From Streptomyces mirabilis (GTDB taxonomy: Bacteria; Actinomycetota; Actinomycetes; Streptomycetales; Streptomycetaceae), in the NCBI RefSeq assembly GCF_018310535.1, contig NZ_CP074102.1, positions 8,928,001 to 8,992,000 on the forward strand: a stretch of DNA of 64,000 bases, written 5' to 3'. The position numbers were made by a program, and so were the translations under genes. Positions 1-8,003 of the stretch are shown here, in pieces (position 1 is the first letter of the stretch; every line of letters begins with the position of its first letter). A model generated the notes under the pieces. That model searched no databases. It was given only the letters and a program-made list of their open reading frames with translations, and was not told the DNA's origin.

Positions 1-2
1 AC

Positions 3-260
3 GCCACCCGCACGGACCGCACCGAGATCCCCTTCTGGCCGCTGCTGTTCAACAACGTCACCCTGCGGCTGCTCGGCAGCGACGATTTTCCCGTCGAGGC
101 CAAACGCCAGGCCGCCCGCGACCTCACCTCCGCCGCCGCCGTCGGCGCCCTCACCGTCGCCGTCGGCGACCGCTACGCGCTGGACGACATCGCCAAGGCC
201 CACGACCACGTCGACGCCGACGGTGTCCACAGCCGCATCCTGGTCACCCTCCCCCAATAG
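3..260 (+). CDS. C-terminal end of a zinc-type alcohol dehydrogenase / quinone oxidoreductase (partial)
   Basis: An open frame enters from the left edge and stops with TAG at 258-260. The 85 visible residues run from ATRTDRTEIPFWPLLF to HSRILVTLP. Tails of this kind (a hydrophobic WPLLFNNVTLRLLGSDD strand, a helix, then YALDDIAKAHDHV) are typical of the last part of MDR-family NADPH:quinone reductases, where the final helix packs on the nucleotide domain. The catalytic and cofactor-binding parts lie outside the window, so the substrate cannot be judged. The family call rests on the tail only. Confidence 0.7.
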   Translation, partial: ATRTDRTEIPFWPLLFNNVTLRLLGSDDFPVEAKRQAARDLTSAAAVGALTVAVGDRYALDDIAKAHDHVDADGVHSRILVTLPQ

Positions 261-391
261 CGCAGACTCGGAACACCGGCCCGTCACCAGCAACCCCCGT
301 CTCATTGACGGCCACTGGATCGCTCACCCCACGCGCCTAGGTTCACTGTCAAAGAAGCCGAAACGACTGGGTTCGTTGTCAAACGACTCGA
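261..391. other. Short region without a gene; imperfect tandem repeat
   Basis: No coding sequence is supported. The stretch contains two related copies of a GGTTCACTGTCAAA / GGTTCGTTGTCAAA unit (about 341-354 and 370-383), which may be debris of an earlier insertion. It separates the oxidoreductase from a kinase-gene remnant that lacks its N-terminal half. Confidence 0.4.
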
Positions 392-476
392 TTGGATGAC
401 AAGGGACACCCGGCCGTGACCCGCTGGGCAGCCGCCCACGCCGACCTGCACTGGGCTAACGTCACCTCGCCGCTTA
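392..476 (+). pseudogene. Upstream piece of a disrupted phosphotransferase (APH-fold kinase) gene
   Basis: The frame at 392-476 reads VTRWAAAHADLHWANVTSPL near its end. HADLHWANV is the catalytic-loop signature of aminoglycoside or homoserine-kinase-like phosphotransferases, with Asp as catalytic base and Asn as metal ligand. The reading frame is cut at 476/477 by an insertion sequence. The next expected motif, the metal-binding LLDWEGWG, reappears 3.6 kb downstream at 4111. The N-terminal lobe of the kinase is absent upstream, so the gene was already shortened or rearranged. The TTG at 392 is only the first possible start of the remnant, not a real start. Confidence 0.7.
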
Positions 477-2060
477 GCTTGGTGTTTAACCTCGGCCGTT
501 CACCTGACCCGCTGATCTTGGTTCGTTCCCGGGACAGCAGGACGGCCGTTCTTCACGCTTCGAGGTGTCGAGCAACGTCGCGTGAAGGAACGGCCGCTGG
601 TGAAGAGTCTCGCCCCTGAACAGTCCGCCGACGCCGCGTTGGGCGTCCTGTCCCACTTTCGTGTCCAGTTCTACGACTGTCTCTACACCCGGGCGGATGC
701 GCTCTTCGAGCTCGCCGACGCGGTGCTGTGCTCGGACGGCCCGGTCACCTCGCTGGTCGAGTTGACGCTCACGGCCGAGCACCGGCGCGGGCACGGAGCG
801 ATGTACGACGCGGTCAATCACGGCTGGCTGGAGCCGCGCCGCCTGCGCAGGCTGCTGGCCTCCACGCCGCTGCCGCGTGCCGCCGACGGGCGGATCGTGC
901 TCGCGGTGGACGTGAGCAACTGGCTGCGTCCCGACGCCCCCACCAGCCCGGAGTTGCTGTTCTGCCACGTCTACGGGCGGGGCCGCAGCGCGGATCAGTT
1001 CATCCCCGGCTGGCCCTACTCCTTCGTTGCCGCGCTGGAGACGGGACGCACGTCCTGGACGGCTGTGCTGGACGCGATCCGGCTGGGGCCGTGCGACGAT
1101 GCCACCGCGGTGACCGCCAGCCAGCTGCGCGAGGTGGTCACCCGGCTGGTGCACGCCGGGCAGTGGCGGCCGGGCGACGCGGACATCCTCGTCGTCATGG
1201 ACACCGGCTACGACGTCACCCGTCTTGCCTATGTCCTGGCCGACCTGCCCGTCGAGCTGGTCGGCCGGCTCCGCTCGGACCGCGTCATGCTCCGGGACGC
1301 CGGCCCACGCCGCTCCACCCCGCGCGGCGGACAGCCCCGCAAGCACGGCGGCGTCCTCACCTTCTCCAAGCCGGAGTCCTGGCACACCCCTGACCAGGCC
1401 ACCACGTGCGACACCACCCGCTACGGCACAGCCGAAGCCCTCGCCTGGGACCGGATGCACCCCCGGTTACAGGCCCGTGGCCCCTGGCTCGATCACTGCG
1501 GTGAACTCCCTCTGCTCCACGGCACGTTGATCCGGCTGAAGGTTGAGCACCTGCCCGGTGACCGTGACCCGAAGCCGGTATGGCTGTGGTCCTCACGCAC
1601 CGGCATGACCGGCGAAGACGTCAACCTGCGCTGGCAGGCGTTCCTTCGCAGATTCGATCTTGAACATACCTTCCGACTGTTCAAGCAGACCCTGGGCTGG
1701 ACCGTCCCCAAGGTCCGCGATCCGCACACGGCCGACCTGTGGACGTGGCTGATCATCGCCGCCCACACCCAGCTCCGCCTTGCCCGGCCCCTCGCCGAGG
1801 ACCTTCGTCGGCCCTGGGAGCGGCCGGCGCAACCTCGTCGCCTCACCCCTGCCCGGGTTCGGCGGGGGTTCCGCCACCTCCGCGTGAAGACCGCCCGTCC
1901 CGCCGACGTGCCCAGACCCTCCAAGCCCGGACCCGGACGCCCACCCGGTTCAAAGAACCGCAGGTCAGCCCCACGTCACGAGCCTGGAAAGACCGTGAAA
2001 CGAATCGAAACCCTCACCGAACACGTCCGCCTGAAACAGCAGCGAGGTTAATGATCAAGC
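477..2060 (+). mobile_element. Insertion sequence with IS4/IS701-superfamily-like DDE transposase
   Basis: The element is bounded by imperfect inverted repeats. The left end at 477-494 and the reverse complement of the right end at 2043-2060 share GCTTG, then differ at three of the next bases, then share TAACCTCG. One transposase gene fills the element. It sits directly behind the kinase motif HADLHWANVTSPL. No target-site duplication could be recognised: the left flank is CTTA and the right flank is GTAC. The right side may therefore have been altered when the neighbouring group II intron arrived. Confidence 0.7.
582..2051 (+). CDS. DDE transposase (IS4/IS701-superfamily-like)
   Basis: A 489-residue protein predicted to cut and rejoin the IS ends. 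Candidate catalytic acids are Asp110 in LAVDVSNW, Asp207 in LVVMDTGYD and Glu361 in RFDLEHTFRLFKQTLGW. The E-x6-K spacing of the last motif is typical of IS4-like DDE enzymes. The C-terminal 60 residues are basic (GPGRPPGSKNRRS), which suits DNA binding. The frame is intact from ATG to TAA, and the stop lies inside the right terminal repeat. The protein resembles a transposase group common in Streptomyces, but I cannot name an exact ISfinder family. The element looks complete and potentially active. Confidence 0.85.
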   Translation: MKERPLVKSLAPEQSADAALGVLSHFRVQFYDCLYTRADALFELADAVLCSDGPVTSLVELTLTAEHRRGHGAMYDAVNHGWLEPRRLRRLLASTPLPRAADGRIVLAVDVSNWLRPDAPTSPELLFCHVYGRGRSADQFIPGWPYSFVAALETGRTSWTAVLDAIRLGPCDDATAVTASQLREVVTRLVHAGQWRPGDADILVVMDTGYDVTRLAYVLADLPVELVGRLRSDRVMLRDAGPRRSTPRGGQPRKHGGVLTFSKPESWHTPDQATTCDTTRYGTAEALAWDRMHPRLQARGPWLDHCGELPLLHGTLIRLKVEHLPGDRDPKPVWLWSSRTGMTGEDVNLRWQAFLRRFDLEHTFRLFKQTLGWTVPKVRDPHTADLWTWLIIAAHTQLRLARPLAEDLRRPWERPAQPRRLTPARVRRGFRHLRVKTARPADVPRPSKPGPGRPPGSKNRRSAPRHEPGKTVKRIETLTEHVRLKQQRG

Positions 2061-2100
2061 GTACGTCCAGCAGTCCGGGCGTCTTCCCAGTTCAGAAGGG
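2061..2100. other. 40-bp linker between the IS and the group II intron
   Basis: This stretch belongs to neither the IS (whose terminal repeat ends at 2060) nor recognisably to the kinase gene. It is probably what remains of the sequence into which the intron inserted. It could also hold the intron-binding sites just upstream of the 5' splice site. Confidence 0.35.
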
Positions 2101-2643
2101 GTGTGAACGATGTAACCGGACGTCAAGCTCAGGATAGCCAGCCGGTGGAAGTCCGGTCCGGGGAGACGCCAGGGTCCCCGGTAGCTGACTCCCGGCGTCG
2201 CCCGAAATGGTGGCGTCGAAGTGGAGTGACAAGCGCCTCTCGGGGGCGTGCAACCGACCAGTCCGCAACATGAAGTGAAGCCTGCAGCGTCGTCATTTAA
2301 CCCCCGCCCGCGGGCGGGCCAAGGAGGAGCCGAGCCTGTGCTTGATTGGCGAAGGCCACGGAAGATGATCTCGGACCTGGAGCGGTCGTCGAAGAACCTC
2401 CCGGCGTAAGGGGCGTGGAATGGTCGGAAGGTTGTCCTGGGAACTGGAGAGAGCCTCCTCGGCCCCGGGTATTGCGGCCCGGGAAGCGTGGCCTGCCTAT
2501 AACCGGCAGAACCGGGAAATGGCGGGTTGTCGAGAGGCAGTCGGAGGGGGTCGTAGTAGTGACGATCGGCGGGACAACACAACCCGCTGGGAGCGAAGGG
2601 CCCCTGCTTCATCGACGCGATTCGAAAACAGGGAGGGACCCGG

Positions 2644-4008
2644 ATGAGTGCCGTTACGGCTAGTTCCATCCGCCGGGAGGAAAGCGTCGCAGGACCAGTC
2701 CGCCGTCCTCTGGACAAGGTCCGAGCCTTGCAACGGACGCTTTACCGCTGTGCCGAGCAAGAACCCGAACGCCGGTTTCACGCCCTGTATGGCCATGTCC
2801 ACCGCATGGACGTTCTGAGGCGGGCGTGGGCCGGTGTGTGCGCAAACCGGGGTGCCCCCGGCGTGGACGGTACGACCGTCGACGCGGTGGAATCCTCGGG
2901 GGTGGATGCATTCCTCCAAGACCTTTCGCAGAGACTGCGGGCGCATACGTATCGTCCGTCAGTGCTGCGACGGGTCCAGATTCCCAAACCGGGGCGGCCG
3001 GGGGAGTTCCGGCCGCTATCGATCCCCACCGTGGCGGACCGCGTGGTGATGACGGCTGCGAAACTGGTCATGGAACCAGTATTCGAGGCCCAGTTCACCG
3101 AGGCGAGCTATGGATTCAGGCCGAAGCGGTCCGCGATCGACGCGTGCGAGGCAGTGCGTGTCGCCGCGAACCAGCGGCGGGAGTGGGTGTTCGAGGCCGA
3201 TATCCGCGACTGCTTCGGCACGATCGACCATGAGGCGCTGATGGCCCAAGTGGCGCGGCGTGTGGTGGACCGGCCGATGCTGAAGCTGATCCGGGCCTGG
3301 CTGCGGATGGGAGTCCTGGTGGGCGGGGTGACCTCGCCTACCGGGGCGGGAACCCCTCAGGGCTCACCGATTTCCCCATTGCTGGCAAATATCGCGCTGC
3401 ACGTTCTCGACGAGGCGTGGCAGAACGAAGGTCGCCGGCTGGGGACGTTGGTGAGGTACTGCGATGATTTCGTAGTCCTGTCGCCGACCAAGCAACGGGC
3501 CGAACAGGCCCGTGAATTGGCGGCACGAGTTCTGGAACGGCTCGGGATGCGATTGCATCCTGAGAAGACCGGCATCGTCTGCCTCACCCGAGGCGGGCAG
3601 GGCTTCGACTTTCTCGGCTTCCACCACCGGAAGATGGAATCGTGGAAATGGCGGGGCAGGTACTACTTGCAACGCTGGCCCTCGGCCAGGGCGATGCGGG
3701 TACTGCGGGACAAAGTCCGTGCGGCGACCGCTCGTTCGAAGACTGAGCGGCCGGTATCCGCCGTGGTCGCCGATCTCAACCCGGTCCTGCGGGGCTGGTC
3801 GGCGTACTTCCGTAACGGGAACTCCGGACGGAAGTTCAACGTGGTCGACGGCTATGTCCACGAACGGCTGGCGATCTTTGCCAGCGCGAAACACGGACTT
3901 GCGGGCAGGAACTGGACCACCCGATTTACTTATGGGTGGATCACCCGGCTCGGTGTCTACCGCCTTACCGGAAACGTGCACAGGGCAACGGCGCATGCCA
4001 GCCGGTGA
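2644..4008 (+). CDS. ltrA: Group II intron reverse transcriptase/maturase (LtrA-like)
   Basis: A 454-residue protein encoded inside the intron. It helps fold and splice the intron RNA and copies it into DNA at new targets. Early RT blocks are visible (KPGRPGEFRPLSIPTVADRVV around 115-135 and EADIRDCFGTIDHE around 185). The catalytic YCDD motif begins at residue 272, followed by the LHPEKTGIV and GFDFLGFHHRK blocks. A C-terminal maturase domain follows (RGWSAYFRNGNSGRKF, about 380-395). There is no obvious HNH endonuclease domain, so retargeting may rely on single-stranded DNA. The frame is intact. Confidence 0.95.
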   Translation: MSAVTASSIRREESVAGPVRRPLDKVRALQRTLYRCAEQEPERRFHALYGHVHRMDVLRRAWAGVCANRGAPGVDGTTVDAVESSGVDAFLQDLSQRLRAHTYRPSVLRRVQIPKPGRPGEFRPLSIPTVADRVVMTAAKLVMEPVFEAQFTEASYGFRPKRSAIDACEAVRVAANQRREWVFEADIRDCFGTIDHEALMAQVARRVVDRPMLKLIRAWLRMGVLVGGVTSPTGAGTPQGSPISPLLANIALHVLDEAWQNEGRRLGTLVRYCDDFVVLSPTKQRAEQARELAARVLERLGMRLHPEKTGIVCLTRGGQGFDFLGFHHRKMESWKWRGRYYLQRWPSARAMRVLRDKVRAATARSKTERPVSAVVADLNPVLRGWSAYFRNGNSGRKFNVVDGYVHERLAIFASAKHGLAGRNWTTRFTYGWITRLGVYRLTGNVHRATAHASR

Positions 4009-4019
4009 ACGATGTCGGA

Positions 4020-4053
4020 AAGCCGTGTGCGGGAGAACTGCATGCACGGTTTG
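4020..4053 (+). ncRNA. Group II intron domain V catalytic hairpin
   Basis: The stem starts with the catalytic AGC triad and GCCGTGTGC, has a GAGAA-type loop, and closes with GCATGCACGGTTT. GCCGTG pairs with CACGGT and there is a small bulge in the distal stem. Its position 12 bases after the maturase stop and before a long domain VI hairpin is canonical. Confidence 0.85.
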
Positions 4054-4110
4054 AAGCGGCGGGGACTGGAAACGGGGCATCAGCCACCGCGCCAGTCCCC
4101 GACCCTACTA

Positions 4111-4362
4111 AGGCTTCTGGACTGGGAGGGCTGGGGGCAGGCTCCGGAGGGGTTCGACGCCGCCACGCTCTACGCCTACTCGCTGCTCCAGGAGGACGTC
4201 GCCACCCGCGTCCGCTACGCCTTCCCCGTCCTGGGCAGCCCGGCCGGCCTCGCCGCCGAAGCCACCGTGTGCGCCCAGCTGCTGCAGACAGTGAGCCGCG
4301 GGGACAACCTTGCCCTCGCCGACCAGCTCCGGGACTGGTCTGCGGAACTGCGCCGACGCTGA
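4111..4362 (+). pseudogene. Downstream piece of the disrupted phosphotransferase gene
   Basis: Directly behind the intron the frame reads RLLDWEGWGQAPEGFDAATLYAYSLLQEDVATRVRYAFPVL and ends with TGA at 4360-4362. LLDWEGWG is the DxD-type metal-binding segment that normally follows HADLHWANVTSPL by a few residues in APH-fold kinases. The two pieces join into one continuous frame (CCG CTT AGG CTT CTG GAC) when 477-4110 is taken out, with one shared A. The substrate is unknown. The gene cannot make a working product unless both inserts are removed, and the IS cannot splice. Confidence 0.75.
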
Positions 4363-4395
4363 CGGCTCTTGCGCCCGGTCAGCCAAGCCTGGAGA

Positions 4396-4590
4396 TCAGC
4401 CTGCCCACCCGATGGCACGGACCTCGATCGCTCCGGCATGCGGCATGTACTGGATCCAGCACCGTCGCCCGAACGCTTCCCGGATCTCCTCCACAGATCC
4501 CGGGTCGCGCACATCGGGCCAGGCCCGCGGATCCATCCGCGCGACCTCCACGAGCGCCATCACCTCCTGCCGGGCTCGGTCGTCCGGCAC
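4396..4590 (-). CDS. Small conserved-looking protein of unknown function
   Basis: A 64-residue frame starting with GTG at 4590. It reads VARMDPRAWPDVRDPGSVEEIREAFGRRCWIQYMPHAGAIEVRAIGWAG. The balanced acidic and aromatic composition is unlike the Arg/Pro/Ala-rich antisense frames around it, so it is probably real or a gene remnant. It overlaps the last 30 bases of the decayed ligase gene in another frame. A weak purine-rich site (GAGGT) lies just upstream. I do not recognise a family. It could also be the displaced C-terminus of a longer gene. Confidence 0.4.
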   Translation of the reverse strand: MPDDRARQEVMALVEVARMDPRAWPDVRDPGSVEEIREAFGRRCWIQYMPHAGAIEVRAIGWAG

Positions 4591-5465
4591 GCCATGACCT
4601 CAACCGCGAGCTCTTCCACCACCAGGCCGTACCGCATTCCGCACACCCCCGTGTGATCGACTGAGGCAGCAGCGTACGAGGGAACAGCCGATCGCGTTCC
4701 GGCCTGTGGATAACCCGGTCGGGCATGGTCCAGAGGCCGGACGGCGGCGAGGGGTACATGCACCGCTCGTGCCTGAAGGCGGCCATCGGTGTCGTACCTG
4801 CCGAGCAGCAGCGTCCGGGGAGCGGCCGGGGAGCCGGTGGCTGCGCCGACGATCGCCTCGCTCGTCTCGCGGACCTTGTATTTCTGCCACCCGCGCACCG
4901 AGGGCCGGTAGGCGTCGTCCAGTCTCTTGAAGACCACTTCCTCCATCCCGACCGATGCCCATGTCAGCCACTCGCGGACGACGTCGGCCTCGGTGGTCGA
5001 CGGGCACAGTGCCCACGGCGCCGACAGGCAGCGGGCGGTGAACACGGACTCCAGCGCGGCCCGGCGCCGCCGGTACGGCCATCCGGTCATGTCCGTCCCG
5101 GACAGCCTCAGCAGATCGAACGCGACGAAGTGGGCCGGCCACTCCTCCGCTGCCCGGGCGGCCCCGGCACCGCGCCGGGCAAGCCGGTTCTGTAACCGCT
5201 CGAACGCGAGGCGGCCCGCGGCGTCCCATATGACCAGCTCGCCGTCCAGCGCTGTCGCGTCCGGCAGCTGCGCAGTCCCGGCGACTGCCTCGGGGAAGGC
5301 CGGCCCCATCTCGGTGCCGCGCCTCGAGCGCAGTACCACCCGCCCCGCGTCGATAGAGACCAGGGCCTGCCACCTGTCTTACTTCGGCTCACCGGCCCAC
5401 CCCGGCAGCAGCGCAGGGTCGGACACAGGGGCGGCGAGCATCGGTTCCGGCAGTGTCCACGTCAC
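4560..5465 (-). pseudogene. ATP-dependent DNA ligase (LigD/LigC type), nonsense-mutated at motif I
   Basis: From a GTG at 5465 the frame reads TWTLPEPMLAAPVSDPALLPGWAGEPK, then a TAA at 5379-5381, then DRWQALVSIDAGRVVLRSRRGTEM and ALDGELVIWD, followed by FVAFDLLRL, MEEVVFKRL and WQKYKVRE. These are the ordered adenylylation-domain motifs of actinobacterial ATP ligases. The stop falls right after the lysine that carries AMP (EPK-x-DG in the family), and the usual Gly is Arg. After about 4800 the sequence no longer follows the family well, so the OB-fold end is degraded. Restart at 5339 would give a protein without the catalytic lysine. The gene looks inactive. Confidence 0.8.
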
Positions 5466-5734
5466 AGCCCATGCCTTCCACCCAGCCCGCCCGTCGGCAA
5501 ACCGAGTGCGCGTACGCACCCGACTACCGGCCCGACCACGGCAGGTCAGCGCACTACAACACCTCGCCGGGGGCTGTGTGCTGAGCTCCTGGCGCACGTC
5601 CAGGCAGCGCAGCCGGGCTGCCCGGATCCCGTGTCGTACGGTCTGATGTCGCGGCCGCCCACCGTCCGCAACGGATCTCACCGAGCCCGGCGGTGCCGCC
5701 GGTACGGCCGAAAGATCTGAACCAATACCGGGAA
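5466..5734. other. Region without a supported gene
   Basis: It lies between the start of the ligase pseudogene and the stop of the desaturase. The open frames crossing it are antisense or out-of-frame shadows. No clear hairpin, repeat or operator was found. Confidence 0.4.
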
Positions 5735-6853
5735 TCAGGCCGCGACGAGCTCCTGCTCGCGGTCCGGCGTCTTGACCTTGGGCTTCTTGTTCGGCAGCGA
5801 GAGCCGGAAGACCTTGCGCCACGCGGAGAACACCTGCTTGGGCAGCGGCCCGGTGACGTACTCCAGCTCGTACTTTTCGAACAGCGCGCGCACCTTCACC
5901 GCGACCTCGGCGTACCGGTTGCTCGGCAGGTCCGGGAACAGGTGGTGCTCGATCTGGTGCGACAGGTTGCCGGTCATGAAGTGCATGGCCCTGCTGCCGC
6001 TGATGTTCGCCGAGCCCATCATCTGGCGCAGGTACCACTGGCCGCGCGTCTCGCCCTTGATCGACCGGCGCTCGAAGACCTGCACGCCCTCGGGGAAGTG
6101 CCCGCACATGATCACCGAGTGGGACCAGATGTTGCGGACCAGGTTCGCGGTGAACGTGGCGGCGAGCGTGGTGAGGAACGACGGGCCCGACAGCAGCGGG
6201 TGGATCACGTAGTCCTTGAGCACCTGCTTGCGGATCTTGCGGCCCACGGCCTTGGCCCGCGCGCGGAACTCCGGGTTCTTGCGGCGGCGCTCGTGCAGGT
6301 TCTTGCCGAGCTCCAGGTCGTACGCTGCGATGCCGTACTCGAAGAAGCAGGCGTTGATGAAGTTCCACAGCGGCTGGCCGAGGTGGAACGGGTGCCACTT
6401 CTGGTCCTCGTCGACGCGCATGATGCCGTAGCCGAGGTCGTTGTCCTTGCCGATCACGTTGGTGTACGTGTGGTGCAGCTCGTTGTGCGAGTGCTTCCAC
6501 TGCTCGGACGGCGAGACGTGATCCCACTCCCAGGTGGTGGAGTGGATCTTCGGGTCCCGCATCCAGTCCCACTGGCCGTGCAGGACGTTGTGGCCGATCT
6601 CCATGTTGTCCATGATCTTCGCCACGGACAGACCGGCGGTGCCGAGCAGCCACGCGGGCGGGAAGATCGAGAACAGCAGCACGCCCCTGCTGACCAGCTC
6701 GAGCTTGCGCTGCGCCGAGATGACCTTACGGATGTAGGCGGCGTCTTTCTCGCCGCGGCTGGCGATCACCTCGTCGCGGATCGCGTCCAGCTCGCGGCCA
6801 AGCTCCTCGATCTGCTCCGCGGTCAGGTGGGCGGTGGGGTCGATGGCGGTCAA
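5735..6853 (-). CDS. Membrane fatty-acid desaturase (acyl-CoA/acyl-lipid type)
   Basis: A 372-residue membrane di-iron enzyme expected to put a double bond into fatty acyl chains using O2 and electrons from a ferredoxin-type partner. All three histidine boxes are present: H88-x3-H92 (GHNVLHGQ), H121/H123/H127/H128 (HSHNELHHTY) and H299-x3-HH (HQIEHHLFP). Hydrophobic segments occur near 57-80 and 222-250. It resembles mycobacterial DesA3-like stearoyl desaturases. It follows the reductase gene by only 7 bases, so the two are almost certainly one operon and one electron-transfer system. Position of the double bond and substrate are inferred only. Confidence 0.93.
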   Translation of the reverse strand: MTAIDPTAHLTAEQIEELGRELDAIRDEVIASRGEKDAAYIRKVISAQRKLELVSRGVLLFSIFPPAWLLGTAGLSVAKIMDNMEIGHNVLHGQWDWMRDPKIHSTTWEWDHVSPSEQWKHSHNELHHTYTNVIGKDNDLGYGIMRVDEDQKWHPFHLGQPLWNFINACFFEYGIAAYDLELGKNLHERRRKNPEFRARAKAVGRKIRKQVLKDYVIHPLLSGPSFLTTLAATFTANLVRNIWSHSVIMCGHFPEGVQVFERRSIKGETRGQWYLRQMMGSANISGSRAMHFMTGNLSHQIEHHLFPDLPSNRYAEVAVKVRALFEKYELEYVTGPLPKQVFSAWRKVFRLSLPNKKPKVKTPDREQELVAA

Positions 6854-6860
6854 GGTGCTC

Positions 6861-7916
6861 CTACCGTTCGATGTCGCAGGGGCCCGCCGCGGCGGACACG
6901 CAGGTCTGGATGAGGACGCCCGGCTCGGCCTCGGTGATCTCGCCGGTGCGCAGGTCGCGGACGGCGCCCGCCTTGAGCGGCGTGATGCAGCCGAAGCAGA
7001 TGCCCATGCGGCACCCGGAGGGCATGAGCACGCCGGCCTCCTCGCCGATGTCCAGCAACGGCGTGGCGCCGTCCGCGGCGACGGTCTTGCCGGTGGCGCT
7101 GAACGTGACCTCGCCGCCGTCGCCGGCGACGACGATGCTGGGGCGGAAGCGTTCGGTGTGCAGGCGCTCTTGTACGCCGCGCTCGGTCCAGTGCTCTTCG
7201 GCGGCGTCGAGCAGGCCCGCGGGCCCGCAAGCCCAGGTCTCGCGCTCGGCCCAGTCGGGCACGAGTTCGTCGAGACGGGCGATGTCGAGCATGCCGTCTG
7301 TGTCGGTGTGCACCTCGGTGAGCCGCAGCTTCTTGTCCGCGACCAGGTCGTGCAGTTCGTTGCGGAAGATCACGTCTTGCGGCTGTGGCGCGCAGTGGAC
7401 CATGACGACGTCGTCGAACTCGATGTCGCGCAGCATGCCCATCACGGGCGTGATGCCGCTGCCGGCCGTCAGGTAGAGCACCTTGGCGGGCTTGGCCTGC
7501 GGCAGCACGAAGTCACCGGTCGGCTGGTCGAGCTGGATCAGCGTGCCCGGTTTGGCCCTGCGGACCAGGTGGTTGCTGACCTTGCCGTCCGGGATCGCCT
7601 TCACGGTGATCGTGACGCGGCCGTCCTGGCGGTTTGTCGGCGAGGTGATGGAGTAGGCACGCCACAGGCGCACCCCGTCGACGTCGACCCCGATCCGCAC
7701 GTACTGACCGGCTGTGTGGCCACGCCAGCCCCGTCCCGGCCTGATCACGACAGTCGCGGCGTCACCCGTCTCGGGGTGCACGGCCTCGATGCGCCCACGC
7801 AGGTCAGCGCCCGCACGCAGCGGGCTGACCAGGTCGAGGTAGTCCGACGGCAGCAGCGGCGTCGTGACCATCTCCAGCAGTTTCCACGCCCTGCTGCGGA
7901 GGGCTGCACTCGTCAT
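6861..7916 (-). CDS. Ferredoxin reductase with C-terminal 2Fe-2S domain, desaturase electron donor
   Basis: A 351-residue flavoprotein. Its order is an FAD-binding barrel (RAYSIT around residue 100), an NAD(P)-binding fold (LYLTAGSGITPVMGMLR), and a plant-type 2Fe-2S domain near the C-terminus (SGCRMGICFGC with a later ETCV-like QTCV cysteine). The architecture matches Rv3230c-type reductases that feed electrons to DesA3. The ATG at 7916 was chosen because the upstream frame is antisense of the regulator. It is the first gene of the operon with the desaturase and is transcribed away from a PucR-type regulator across an 87-base gap with two inverted repeats. Confidence 0.92.
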   Translation of the reverse strand: MTSAALRSRAWKLLEMVTTPLLPSDYLDLVSPLRAGADLRGRIEAVHPETGDAATVVIRPGRGWRGHTAGQYVRIGVDVDGVRLWRAYSITSPTNRQDGRVTITVKAIPDGKVSNHLVRRAKPGTLIQLDQPTGDFVLPQAKPAKVLYLTAGSGITPVMGMLRDIEFDDVVMVHCAPQPQDVIFRNELHDLVADKKLRLTEVHTDTDGMLDIARLDELVPDWAERETWACGPAGLLDAAEEHWTERGVQERLHTERFRPSIVVAGDGGEVTFSATGKTVAADGATPLLDIGEEAGVLMPSGCRMGICFGCITPLKAGAVRDLRTGEITEAEPGVLIQTCVSAAAGPCDIER

Positions 7917-7947
7917 GACTCCAGCTTGCTGCGCCTCAAGGCGTAAA

Positions 7948-7963
7948 GTCCTGACCGCAGGAC
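7948..7963. promoter_or_regulatory. Inverted repeat in the reductase/regulator divergent promoter
   Basis: GTCCTG, four bases, CAGGAC: a perfect 6-bp dyad between the two divergent starts. It is a candidate operator for the adjacent PucR-type regulator. No binding data are available, and a short dyad can occur by chance in such GC-rich DNA. Confidence 0.45.
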
Positions 7964-7982
7964 GTAAATCTGGTCGGCTGAA

Positions 7983-7999
7983 TTGTTCGCAGGGAACAA
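7983..7999. promoter_or_regulatory. Second inverted repeat overlapping the regulator's ribosome site
   Basis: TTGTTC, five bases, GAACAA: a perfect dyad that covers the ribosome-binding site of the PucR gene (start at 8004). Binding here could autoregulate that gene. It is AT-rich compared with its surroundings, which makes chance less likely. Confidence 0.5.
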
Positions 8000-8003
8000 A
8001 AAC

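Larger units (their letters stand above)
2101..4110 (+). mobile_element. Group II intron carrying a reverse transcriptase/maturase
   Basis: The 5' boundary is placed at GTGTGAACG (2101), which fits the GTGYG start of bacterial group II introns. About 540 bases of structured, GC-rich leader precede the maturase gene. Behind that gene is a clear domain V (4020-4053) and a domain VI-like stem ending near GACCCTACTA (4101-4110). After that the interrupted kinase frame resumes. The element is about 2.0 kb, the usual size. The exact 3' end is uncertain by a few bases. All the needed parts (5' leader, RT, domain V, domain VI) are visible, so it may be mobile. Confidence 0.85.
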
